From the NCBI GenBank assembly GCA_023434265.1, contig JAEYTA010000006.1:1-12504 (forward strand): 12,504 nucleotides of DNA, in the 5' to 3' direction. A model generated the notes under the pieces. The model searched no databases. It had not been told where the DNA came from and saw only the letters and a list, made by a program, of their open reading frames with translations. Origin of the DNA: Pseudomonadota bacterium (lineage in GTDB: Bacteria > Pseudomonadota > Alphaproteobacteria > Caulobacterales > Caulobacteraceae). Below, one piece after another: positions 5,857-12,362 of the stretch. How positions within the stretch are numbered: position 1 is the first letter of the stretch; each line of letters opens with the position of its first letter. The position numbers were made by a program, and so were the translations under genes.

Positions 5857-6741
5857 ATGAAGAAGATGTTTGTGGTCGCCATGGCGGCCGTGATGGCGTC
5901 CGCCTCGGGAGCGGCGGCGCAGGATACGTCGGCGCGCGCCGCCTTCGGCACGGTGCGGCTGAGTTCGGGCTTCACGCCCGATCCGCATTCCGTCGACATG
6001 GTGGCGGGCGGGACCATCGACGCGTCCAGGCTCGGCTCGCCGTGCGCCGGCTCGATCTCCAACGCGCCCGACTACGAACTGACCTACTCGGCCGGCTCGC
6101 TGCCGCTCTACATCTACGTCAACGCCAGCAGCGACACGACGCTGGTGGTCAACGGGCCCGACGGCCAGTGGTACTGCGACGACGACTCCAACGGGGGGCT
6201 CAACCCACAGGTCACCTTCAACAGCCCGCGGTCCGGGACCTACGACATCTGGGTCGGGACGTTCAGCGGCGGCACCGCCTCGGCGACCCTGCACATCTCC
6301 GAGCTGTCCGAGGACGACGGCTGGGACGGCGGCGGCGGCTCCAGCATGCCCGACGCCAGCATGCGCGCCACCTACGGCGAGGTGGTGCTGAACCGGGCCT
6401 TCGCGCCCGATCCGCACCGCGTCAGCCTGACCGCGGGCGGGACGATCCCGGCGTCGAACGTCTCGTCGCTGTGCGCCGGCTCGATCGCCATGGCCCCGGA
6501 CTACCAGGTCACCTACAACGCCGGCTCCCTGCCGTTGGCGTTCCGGACCGAATCCGCCTCGGACACCACCCTGGTGATCAACGGGCCGGACGGGCAGTGG
6601 CACTGCAACGACGACGGCTGGCACTCGAACAACGCAGAGGTGCGTTTCGACAAGCCCATGTCCGGCGTCTACGACATCTGGGTCGGCACCTACGGCGGCG
6701 GCACCACCCCGGCCAACCTGCTGGTCACCGAGGTCCCCTGA
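5857..6741 (+). CDS. Secreted protein of two tandem PPC-like beta domains
   Basis: A 294-residue exported protein. A Sec signal peptide (1-21, ending A-A-A) is followed by two copies of one domain, residues about 30-149 and 173-292, aligned without gaps at an offset of 143. Each copy carries P-D-P-H, A-G-G-T-I, C-A-G-S-I, A-P-D-Y, A-G-S-L-P-L, S-D-T-T-L-V, N-G-P-D-G-Q-W and Y-D-I-W-V-G-T. Each has two cysteines exactly 44 residues apart (63/107 and 206/250), fitting one disulfide per domain in the periplasm or outside the cell. An acidic, glycine-rich linker (150-172) joins them. The pattern resembles pre-peptidase C-terminal (PPC) domains, but no protease domain is present, so binding is likelier than catalysis. 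A possible promoter, TTGCTG (5795-5800) and CATTTT (5818-5823) with 17 nt between, is weak. No function is recognised. Confidence 0.8.
   Translation: MKKMFVVAMAAVMASASGAAAQDTSARAAFGTVRLSSGFTPDPHSVDMVAGGTIDASRLGSPCAGSISNAPDYELTYSAGSLPLYIYVNASSDTTLVVNGPDGQWYCDDDSNGGLNPQVTFNSPRSGTYDIWVGTFSGGTASATLHISELSEDDGWDGGGGSSMPDASMRATYGEVVLNRAFAPDPHRVSLTAGGTIPASNVSSLCAGSIAMAPDYQVTYNAGSLPLAFRTESASDTTLVINGPDGQWHCNDDGWHSNNAEVRFDKPMSGVYDIWVGTYGGGTTPANLLVTEVP
5944..6303 (+). repeat. Domain repeat copy 1 of the tandem PPC-like protein
   Basis: Codons 30-149 of the secreted protein. This copy aligns without gaps to bases 6373-6732, at a 429-bp offset. The match is clear at protein level and includes both cysteines. 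The DNA has diverged, so this is an old intragenic duplication. Confidence 0.8.
6373..6732 (+). repeat. Domain repeat copy 2 of the tandem PPC-like protein
   Basis: Codons 173-292 of the same protein, the partner of 5944-6303. The W-x-C part differs in sequence (W-H-C-N-D-D here, W-Y-C-D-D-D in copy 1), while cysteine spacing and the Y-D-I-W-V-G-T strand are kept. Confidence 0.8.
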
Positions 6742-6746
6742 GCCGC

Positions 6747-6769
6747 CGGCCGGGAACCCCTCCCGGCCG
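6747..6769 (+). terminator. GC-rich hairpin after the PPC-like gene, no T-tract
   Basis: A perfect 9-bp stem (CGGCCGGGA at 6747-6755, TCCCGGCCG at 6761-6769) closes a 5-nt loop six bases past the stop codon. The position suits transcript end or 3'-end protection, but no run of T follows, so it is not a standard intrinsic terminator. Confidence 0.45.
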
Positions 6770-6791
6770 CCGCGAATTCCCCTGCTGACGA

Positions 6792-6809
6792 CCGGGCCCC
6801 GCGGCCCGG
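6792..6809. other. Second GC-rich inverted repeat in the zwf upstream region
   Basis: A 7-bp stem (CCGGGCC at 6792-6798, GGCCCGG at 6803-6809) with a 4-nt loop. In DNA this rich in G and C such a stem can arise by chance. It could act together with the hairpin at 6747-6769 as a transcript-end structure. Confidence 0.3.
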
Positions 6810-6827
6810 CCGTCACATGGTGTTTCA

Positions 6828-6854
6828 GGCGGAGCCGTACCGGTTGGCTCCGCC
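6828..6854. promoter_or_regulatory. Inverted repeat upstream of zwf, candidate operator or leader hairpin
   Basis: Perfect 9-bp arms, GGCGGAGCC (6828-6836) and GGCTCCGCC (6846-6854), are separated by 9 nt that themselves contain ACCGGT. The centre lies about 70 bp before the zwf start. The 18-nt centre-to-centre spacing of the half-sites would suit a dimeric repressor, and the RNA could also fold. No known operator is recognised. As zwf is the first gene of the operon, this is a reasonable place for sugar-dependent control. Confidence 0.4.
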
Positions 6855-6873
6855 CCCGGAAGCGGCCAAAGAC

Positions 6874-6904
6874 CCTTCATCGCGACGGGTTCAACCAGTG
6901 AAGG
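6874..6904 (+). promoter_or_regulatory. Stem overlapping the zwf ribosome-binding site
   Basis: CCTTCA (6874-6879) is the exact complement of TGAAGG (6899-6904), which contains most of the zwf Shine-Dalgarno AAGGAG (6901-6906; 5 nt before ATG). Folding would hide the ribosome site. The stem is only 6 bp with a 19-nt loop, so stability is modest. Confidence 0.3.
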
Positions 6905-6911
6905 AGCGCGG

Positions 6912-8372
6912 ATGGCGGCCCTGGTGCTGTTCGGCGGCGGCGGCGACCTCGCCATGCGGATGCTGCTGCCCTCGCTCTACTTCCTCGAACACGACGGCCT
7001 GCTGCCCGACGGTCTGAAGATCATCGGCGCCGCCCGCTCGGGCGAGAGCCGGGACGAATACGCGGGCAAGGTCCGAGCCGCCGTCGAGGGCAAGGCGAAG
7101 GCCGACGACGCCTGGTCGGAGGAAGCCTGGGCCCGGCTGGACGCCCGTCTCGACTACCTCGCCGTCGACGCCACCGATCCCGAGAGCCTGAAGCCTCTGA
7201 AGGACCGCGTCGGCGAGGGGCCGGTGACCTCCTTCCTCGCCGTCTCGCCGTCGCTGTATGGCCGCATCGTCACGGCCCTGAAGACCGCCGGCCTGGCGCG
7301 GCCGGAGGATCGCGTGGTGCTGGAGAAGCCGATCGGTCGCGATCTGGAGACCTTCCGCCAGATCGACGACGCCGTGGCCCACGCCTTCCGCGAGAACCAG
7401 GTGTTCCGCATCGACCACTACCTCGGCAAGGAGACGGTGCAGAACCTGATCGCCCTGCGCTTCGGCAACACGGTGTTCGAGCCGCTGTGGAACAACCTGT
7501 CGATCGACCACGTGCAGATCACCGTCGGGGAGACCGTCGGGGTCGGCGACCGCTGGCCCTACTACGACGAGTACGGCGCGCTCAGGGACATGCTGCAGAA
7601 CCACATGCTGCAGCTGCTCTGCCTGGTGGCCATGGAGCCGCCGGCGGATCTCGACCCGGACTCGGTGCGCAACGAGAAGGTCAAGGTGCTACGCTCGCTC
7701 CGGCCGATCACGCCGGAGGAGGCCGAGCGGGTCACCGTGCGCGGCCAGTACGTCGGCGGCGTGGTCGAGGGCGAGGCGGTCAAGGGTTACGACGAGGAGC
7801 GTGGCCAGGACTCGGACACCGAGACCTTCGTCGCCATCCGCGCGGACATCGACAACTGGCGCTGGGCCGGGGTGCCCTTCTTCATGCGCACCGGCAAGCG
7901 CCTGCCCGAGAAGCGCACCGAGATCGTCATCCAGTTCAAGCCGGTGCCGCATTCGATCTTCGATCGGAACGAGCGCGGCGAGATCGAGGCCAACCGGCTG
8001 ATCATCGAGCTGCAGCCCGAGGAAGACATCTCCCTGTCGGTGATGAACAAGCGGCCCGGGCTGGAGCAGCGCATGCAGCTGCAGCCCATCCGCATGTCGC
8101 TGTCGTGGGGCCAGAACGACCGCAACGCCCGGCCGCCGCGGCGGCGCATCGCCTACGAGCGGCTGCTGCTCGACGCCCTGGCCGGCGACTCCACCCTGTT
8201 CGTGCGCCGCGACGAGGCCGAGCAGGCGTGGAAATGGGTCGATGAGGTTTCCGACGCCTGGGCCGAAGGCCAGGTGAAGCCGCAGCAGTACGCCGCCGGA
8301 ACCTGGGGCCCCGACGCCGCCGGGGTGCTGCTGGCGCGGACCGGGCGGGAATGGAATGCGGGCCATGAGTGA
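6912..8372 (+). CDS. zwf: Glucose-6-phosphate 1-dehydrogenase
   Basis: Oxidises glucose-6-phosphate to 6-phosphogluconolactone with NAD(P)+, the first committed step of the Entner-Doudoroff and oxidative pentose-phosphate routes, in the cytoplasm. The 486-residue length is normal for the family. The N-terminal nucleotide motif reads G-G-G-G-D-L-A-M-R (8-16), a slight change from the usual GxxGDLA. The active-site signature R-I-D-H-Y-L-G-K-E is complete (166-174). The catalytic histidine is His231 in D-M-L-Q-N-H-M-L-Q. The C-terminal domain is full length, with P-F-F-M-R-T-G-K-R-L and the closing Y-A-A-G-T-W-G-P. AAGGAG lies 5 nt before the ATG. It heads the zwf-pgl-edd-glk operon and overlaps pgl. 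Inverted repeats upstream (6747-6904) suggest local control. Cofactor preference (NAD or NADP) cannot be read with confidence. Confidence 0.97.
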   Translation: MAALVLFGGGGDLAMRMLLPSLYFLEHDGLLPDGLKIIGAARSGESRDEYAGKVRAAVEGKAKADDAWSEEAWARLDARLDYLAVDATDPESLKPLKDRVGEGPVTSFLAVSPSLYGRIVTALKTAGLARPEDRVVLEKPIGRDLETFRQIDDAVAHAFRENQVFRIDHYLGKETVQNLIALRFGNTVFEPLWNNLSIDHVQITVGETVGVGDRWPYYDEYGALRDMLQNHMLQLLCLVAMEPPADLDPDSVRNEKVKVLRSLRPITPEEAERVTVRGQYVGGVVEGEAVKGYDEERGQDSDTETFVAIRADIDNWRWAGVPFFMRTGKRLPEKRTEIVIQFKPVPHSIFDRNERGEIEANRLIIELQPEEDISLSVMNKRPGLEQRMQLQPIRMSLSWGQNDRNARPPRRRIAYERLLLDALAGDSTLFVRRDEAEQAWKWVDEVSDAWAEGQVKPQQYAAGTWGPDAAGVLLARTGREWNAGHE

Positions 8373-9078
8373 GGTGCGCGCCTTCCCCGACGCCGACGCC
8401 TGGGCCGGGGCCTGCGCGGCCCGCCTGACCGACGCGCTGGCCGCGGCTATCGCCGCCGACGGCTCTGCCTTCTTCGCCGGCTCGGGCGGCTCGACCCCGG
8501 CCCCGATCTACCGCCGGATGACCTCGGCCCCGCTGGACTGGTCGCGCGTGACCACGACGCTGATCGACGAGCGCTACGTGCCCGAGAGCTCCGACCTGTC
8601 GAACGCCCGGCTGCTGAAGGAGACGCTGTTGCAGGGCCCGGCGGCCGCCGCCCGCTTCCTCCCCCTGTTCAGCGAGCAGGTCACCGTCGACCGCGCCGGC
8701 CTGCTCGCCGCCCGCGCCCTCACCGCCGTGGGCCGCCCCCTCGACGCCGTCCTTCTCGGCATGGGCGAGGATGGCCATATCTGCTCGATGTTCCCCGACA
8801 ATCCCGCGCTGAAGCAGCTGCTCGCGCCGAACAATCCGCCGCTGATCCTCGCCGTGCACAGGAGCCGCTCGACCTCCGCGCCGAAGGAGGACCGGCTGTC
8901 GATGAACATCCCCTGGCTGGCCGCCGCCGGCCGCGTCGTTCTGGCGCTCACCGGGGAGAGGAAGCGCGAGGTGTTCGAGCGCGAGGCCAGGGGCGATCCC
9001 TCCATCTCGCCGATCGCCGCCCTCGTCGCCGCCCGCGCCGGCGACATCGAGGTGCTGTGGACGGAGGCCGCCCGATGA
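8365..9078 (+). CDS. pgl: 6-phosphogluconolactonase
   Basis: Hydrolyses 6-phosphogluconolactone to 6-phosphogluconate, directly after Zwf. The 237-residue chain shows the NagB/Pgl-type fold: S-G-G-S-T-P (40-45) for phosphate, D-E-R-Y-V-P (68-73), S-N-A-R-L-L, and G-M-G-E-D-G-H (132-138) with the catalytic His138. The residues just after are I-C-S-M-F-P, where the family usually has T-A-S-L-F-P. The ATG at 8365 is preferred because it gives the usual short lead-in to the first helix; it overlaps the zwf stop by 8 bp. An in-frame ATG at 8356 adds three residues (M-R-A) and has a slightly better GGGA upstream, so either may be used. The edd start overlaps its stop as ATGA, so the three genes are probably translationally coupled. 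Confidence 0.93.
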   Translation: MSEVRAFPDADAWAGACAARLTDALAAAIAADGSAFFAGSGGSTPAPIYRRMTSAPLDWSRVTTTLIDERYVPESSDLSNARLLKETLLQGPAAAARFLPLFSEQVTVDRAGLLAARALTAVGRPLDAVLLGMGEDGHICSMFPDNPALKQLLAPNNPPLILAVHRSRSTSAPKEDRLSMNIPWLAAAGRVVLALTGERKREVFEREARGDPSISPIAALVAARAGDIEVLWTEAAR

Positions 9079-10967
9079 AGCCGCTCAACCCCGTGGTCGC
9101 CGAGGTCACCGCCCGCATCGTCGAGCGCAGCCGCGCGACCCGCGCCGACTACCTGCGCCGCATGGACGCCGCCGGTTCGGGCCAGCCGGGCCGCGCCAAG
9201 ATGTCCTGCGCCAACTGGGCCCACGCCTTCGCCGGCCAGACCGTGGCCGACAAGCTGACCGCCATGGCCGGGAACCAGCCCAACGTCGGGGTGGTCACGG
9301 CCTACAACGACATGCTCTCGGCCCACCAGCCGTTCGAGCGCTTCCCCGGCGTGATCCGCGACGCCGTGCGCGAGCTGGGAGCCACCGCCCAGGTCGCCGG
9401 CGGGACCCCGGCCATGTGCGACGGCGTCACCCAGGGCCGGCCGGGCATGGAGCTGAGCCTGTTCAGCCGCGACGTCATCGCCATGTCCACCGGCGTGGCC
9501 CTGACTCACGACGCCTTCGACGCGGCGATGATGCTGGGGGTCTGCGACAAGATCGTGCCGGGCCTGTTCATGGGGGCGCTGGCGTTCGGCCACCTGCCGG
9601 TGGTGTTCGCCCCCGCCGGCCCGATGCCCTCGGGCATCCCCAACGCCGAGAAGGCGCGCATCCGGGCCCTCTACGCCCAGGGCAAGGTCGACCGTCAGAC
9701 CCTGCTGCAGAGCGAGGTCGGCTCCTACCATTCGCCCGGGACCTGCACCTTCTACGGCACGGCCAACTCCAACCAGATGATGATGGAGCTGGCCGGTCTG
9801 CACATGCCGTCGACCGCCTTCGTCCATCCCGAGACCGGCCTGCGCGACGCCCTCACCGCCGCCGCCGCCAAGCAGGCGGTGATCCTCGCCCGCGAGGGCC
9901 GCGGGCGGATGGCCGACGTCATCGACGAGCGCTCGATCGTCAACATGATCACGGCCCTGCTGGCGACCGGCGGCTCGACCAACCACGCCATCCATCTGGT
10001 GGCCATGGCCCGGGCCGCCGGGGTGCTCATCGACTGGACCGACATGGACCAGCTGTCCTCGGTGACGCCGCTGCTGGCGCGGGTCTATCCCAACGGCTCG
10101 GCCGACGTGAACGCCTTCCAGGCCGCCGGCGGCGTCGCCTTCGTGGCCCGGGAGCTGGCGGCGAACGGCAACCTCCACACGGATGTCGAGACCATCATGG
10201 GCCGCGGCATCCATCACTATTTCCACGAGCCGTCGCTGATCGACGGGGAGCTGGTCTGGCGCGACGGGGTGGCGGAGAGCCTCGATCCCGACATCCTGCG
10301 GCCGGCCTCCGACCCGTTCCAGAAGGACGGCGGCCTGCGGCTGGTGCAGGGCGACCTTGGCCGGGCGGTGATCAAGGTCTCGGCGGTCAAGCCGGAGAAC
10401 CGCGTCGTCGAGGCTCCGGCGGCGGTGTTCGAGACCCAGGAAGAGGCGCTGCAGGCCTTCAAGAACGGCAAGCTGGACCGCGACGTGGTGGTGGTGCTGC
10501 GCTTCCAGGGGCCCAGGGCCAACGGCATGCCGGAGTTGCACAGCCTGTCGCCGGCGCTGGGCGTGCTGCAGGACAAGGGCTTCAAGGTCGCCTTCGTCAC
10601 CGACGGCCGCATGTCGGGCGCCTCGGGCAAGACGCCGGCGGCCATCCACGTCAGTCCCGAGGCGCTGGCCGGCGGGCCGCTCGCGCACGTGCGCGACGGG
10701 GACCTGATCCGGCTGGACGCCGACGCCGGGGTGCTGACCACCGTCGGGGCCGGCGACCTGTCGGCCCGGCCGGCGGCGCGGCGCACCGAGGCCCACGCCA
10801 ACGGCTCGGCCTGGGGCTATGGCCGCGAACTGTTCGGCGCCTTCCGCCAGGCCGTGCGCACGGCGGAGGAAGGGGCCTCGGTCTGTTTCGCCGCCGCGCC
10901 GGGGCCGAACGGCCACGCCGACGGGCCGCCCGATCCGAACATCGTCGACCGCGCGGTGGACGCCTGA
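9075..10967 (+). CDS. edd: 6-phosphogluconate dehydratase
   Basis: Dehydrates 6-phosphogluconate to 2-keto-3-deoxy-6-phosphogluconate, the defining Entner-Doudoroff step. The 630-residue length and sequence match the IlvD/Edd family. The three cysteines expected to hold the iron-sulfur cluster are present: A-M-C-D-G (Cys115), G-V-C-D-K (Cys157) and G-T-C-T-F-Y-G-T-A-N-S (Cys224). Other hallmarks are A-Y-N-D-M-L-S-A-H near the N-terminus, A-T-G-G-S-T-N-H, and the C-terminal T-D-G-R-M-S-G-A-S-G-K. The oxygen-sensitive cluster makes the enzyme cytoplasmic and redox-dependent. The ATG overlaps the pgl stop (ATGA) and has GGAGG at 9063-9067, 7 nt upstream. The next step, Eda aldolase, is not encoded here; in Caulobacter eda is at another locus. 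Confidence 0.97.
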   Translation: MKPLNPVVAEVTARIVERSRATRADYLRRMDAAGSGQPGRAKMSCANWAHAFAGQTVADKLTAMAGNQPNVGVVTAYNDMLSAHQPFERFPGVIRDAVRELGATAQVAGGTPAMCDGVTQGRPGMELSLFSRDVIAMSTGVALTHDAFDAAMMLGVCDKIVPGLFMGALAFGHLPVVFAPAGPMPSGIPNAEKARIRALYAQGKVDRQTLLQSEVGSYHSPGTCTFYGTANSNQMMMELAGLHMPSTAFVHPETGLRDALTAAAAKQAVILAREGRGRMADVIDERSIVNMITALLATGGSTNHAIHLVAMARAAGVLIDWTDMDQLSSVTPLLARVYPNGSADVNAFQAAGGVAFVARELAANGNLHTDVETIMGRGIHHYFHEPSLIDGELVWRDGVAESLDPDILRPASDPFQKDGGLRLVQGDLGRAVIKVSAVKPENRVVEAPAAVFETQEEALQAFKNGKLDRDVVVVLRFQGPRANGMPELHSLSPALGVLQDKGFKVAFVTDGRMSGASGKTPAAIHVSPEALAGGPLAHVRDGDLIRLDADAGVLTTVGAGDLSARPAARRTEAHANGSAWGYGRELFGAFRQAVRTAEEGASVCFAAAPGPNGHADGPPDPNIVDRAVDA

Positions 10968-10987
10968 TGCAGGGGATGACTCGATGA
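10967..10987 (+). other. Six-codon mini-ORF bridging edd and glk
   Basis: The codons M-Q-G-M-T-R-stop start at an ATG overlapping the edd stop (TGATG) and end in a TGA overlapping the glk ATG (ATGA). The glk ribosome site AGGGGA (10971-10976) lies within it. It may pass terminating ribosomes on to glk; a functional peptide is unlikely, and the layout could be chance. Confidence 0.35.
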
Positions 10988-11961
10988 CCGTAGCCTGGGA
11001 CCGCACCCTGCTGGTCGGCGACGTGGGCGGCACCAACGCCCGCTTCGCCATCGCCCACATGATCGAGGGCCGGCCGGTGCTGGAGCACCACGACAGCTTC
11101 CCGGCCGAGCGCTATCCGACCTTCCTCGAGGGGGTGAAGGCCTTCATCGACGGCTGCGAGGTCAAGCCGACCGGTGGGGTGATCGCCGTCGCCGGCCCGG
11201 TGACGGACGGCGAGATCGACCTGACCAACTCGCCGTGGCGGGTGTCGGAGAGCCAGTTGCAGACGCTGGGCCTGAACCCGGTGCGGCTGATCAACGATTT
11301 CGAGGCCTTGGCCTGGGGCGCGCCGGTGGTTCCCGCCGGCGAACTGGCCTCGCTGGGCGGCCCCGAGGCGGGCGACCCGGACAGCGCCATCGCCGTACTT
11401 GGGCCGGGCACCGGTTTCGGGGTTTCGGCCCTGGTCCGCGACGGGCGGGGCGGCGAGATGGCCATGCCGTCCGAGGGCGGTCACGCCTGCTTCGCGCCCG
11501 GCGACCCGATCGAGGACGAGATCCTGCGCATCCTGCGCCGCCGCTACGATCGCGTCTCGATCGAGCGGCTGATCTGCGGCCCCGGCCTGCTCAACATGCA
11601 CCGGGCCCTGGCCGAGATCGACGGGCGCGAGACGCACATCGACGATCCGGCCCAGATCACCGCCGAGGCGCTGGAGGATCCGCGCAGCCCCTGCGGCGCC
11701 ACCCTCGCCCGCTTCTGCGCCATCCTGGGCGCGGTGGCCGGCGACATCGCCCTGACCACGGGCGCCCGCGGCGGCGTCTACATCGCCGGCGGCATCGCCC
11801 CGCGCATCCTGCCCTTCCTGCAGGCCAGCCCCTTCCGCGAGCGCTTCGAACGCAAGGGCCGGTTCACCGACTACATGAAGGCCATCCCCACCCGGGTGAT
11901 CCTGCACAAGCACGCCGCCCTGCTCGGCGCCGCCCGCGTGGCCTTCGCCGATGCGGGATGA
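10984..11961 (+). CDS. glk: Glucokinase, group A bacterial type
   Basis: Phosphorylates free glucose with ATP to glucose-6-phosphate, the substrate of Zwf. At 325 residues it is close to E. coli Glk (321). The motifs in order are D-V-G-G-T-N-A-R (13-20) for ATP phosphates, L-T-N-S-P-W, N-D-F-E-A-L-A-W-G with the catalytic base Asp105, G-P-G-T-G-F-G (140-146), and P-S-E-G-G-H (162-167) for sugar contact. The C-terminal I-A-G-G-I-A-P-R closes the nucleotide site. It lacks the C-x-C-G-x-x-G-C zinc motif of ROK kinases, so it is the Glk family proper. AGGGGA (10971-10976) sits 7 nt before ATG. It is the last gene of the operon. Its presence implies that free glucose enters by permease rather than only by a phosphotransferase system. 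No T-rich terminator follows its stop. Confidence 0.96.
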   Translation: MTVAWDRTLLVGDVGGTNARFAIAHMIEGRPVLEHHDSFPAERYPTFLEGVKAFIDGCEVKPTGGVIAVAGPVTDGEIDLTNSPWRVSESQLQTLGLNPVRLINDFEALAWGAPVVPAGELASLGGPEAGDPDSAIAVLGPGTGFGVSALVRDGRGGEMAMPSEGGHACFAPGDPIEDEILRILRRRYDRVSIERLICGPGLLNMHRALAEIDGRETHIDDPAQITAEALEDPRSPCGATLARFCAILGAVAGDIALTTGARGGVYIAGGIAPRILPFLQASPFRERFERKGRFTDYMKAIPTRVILHKHAALLGAARVAFADAG

Positions 11962-11980
11962 ATTTTTGATCACGCGGCCG

Positions 11981-12005
11981 TGAACCTTCCGGGAAGCGTG
12001 GCGTT
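11981..12005 (+). promoter_or_regulatory. Candidate EcfG (sigma-T type) general-stress promoter
   Basis: TGAAC (11981-11985) and CGTT (12002-12005) are separated by exactly 16 nt. The alphaproteobacterial EcfG consensus is GGAAC, 16-17 nt, CGTT, so only the first base differs. It lies 35 bp before the small lipoprotein start, in a suitable position. One such match by chance is possible. Confidence 0.45.
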
Positions 12006-12008
12006 TGA

Positions 12009-12035
12009 ACAGTCCCACACCACCGGAGGGACTGT
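12009..12035 (+). promoter_or_regulatory. Hairpin covering the lipoprotein ribosome-binding site
   Basis: Perfect 8-bp arms, ACAGTCCC (12009-12016) and GGGACTGT (12028-12035), close an 11-nt loop. The Shine-Dalgarno GGAGGG (12025-12030) lies half in the loop and half in the right arm, so folding would limit ribosome access. This may give thermometer-like or trans-acting RNA control, or be a DNA operator. Confidence 0.45.
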
Positions 12036-12039
12036 CCCC

Positions 12040-12300
12040 ATGCGTAAGTTCATCACCGCCGCCGCCGCCGTGTTCGCCGTCGCCGGCCTCGCCGCCTGCA
12101 ACAGCCCGGCGGACAACGCCGCCGAGCAGCAGGCCGACGCCCTGGAAGCCCAGGCCGCCGCCACGCCGAACGAGGCGGAAGAGACCATGCTGAACGAGAA
12201 GGCCGATCAGATCGAGCAGCAGGCCGGCAACGCCGACGGCGGCATGACCACCGCCAACACCCCGAACACCTCGCCGAGCGAGGCCAACCCGGGCCAGTAA
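12040..12300 (+). CDS. Small helical lipoprotein, unknown function
   Basis: An 86-residue lipoprotein. The signal peptide M-R-K-F followed by an Ala/Val-rich core ends in the lipobox G-L-A-A-C, with Cys20 as the lipidated residue. Asn at +2 is not the Asp inner-membrane retention signal, so the protein may go to the outer membrane. The mature chain is rich in Ala, Glu, Gln and Asn, with helix-favouring stretches (about 25-65) that could form a coiled coil, and a loose Thr/Asn/Pro/Ser tail (69-86). No enzyme motif is present. ATG 12040 is chosen because it begins the signal peptide; GGAGGG lies 9 nt upstream. An in-frame ATG at 11980 would start ahead of the hairpin and add residues not typical of a leader. 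A candidate EcfG promoter suggests stress expression; a strong terminator follows. Confidence 0.85.
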   Translation: MRKFITAAAAVFAVAGLAACNSPADNAAEQQADALEAQAAATPNEAEETMLNEKADQIEQQAGNADGGMTTANTPNTSPSEANPGQ

Positions 12301-12319
12301 GTTCCGGCGTCTTCGGACA

Positions 12320-12354
12320 AAGGCCCCCGTCGCGATCCGCGGCGGGGGCTTTTT
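12320..12354 (+). terminator. Intrinsic terminator, probably shared by both strands
   Basis: GCCCCCG (12323-12329) pairs with CGGGGGC (12343-12349). Inside, a T-G pair and CGCG/CGCG extend the stem to about 12 pairs around the 3-nt loop ATC. Five T (12350-12354) follow on the plus strand. AAAG precedes the stem, so it can also end minus-strand transcripts from 12363-12504. It lies 20 bp after the lipoprotein stop. Confidence 0.9.
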
Positions 12355-12362
12355 CGTGCGCC

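Noticed and set aside
8574..11060. An 828-codon open frame on the minus strand across pgl, edd and the start of glk
   Set aside because: It is antisense to edd, whose motifs are unmistakable, and its translation is low-complexity Gly/Arg/His/Gln-rich with no domain pattern. High GC makes such empty frames common.
11962..11995. T5 run (11963-11967 region) and TCACG/CGTGA repeat after glk as a terminator
   Set aside because: The T run precedes the repeat on the plus strand, and the stem is only 5 bp. On the minus strand it would be followed by A, not T.
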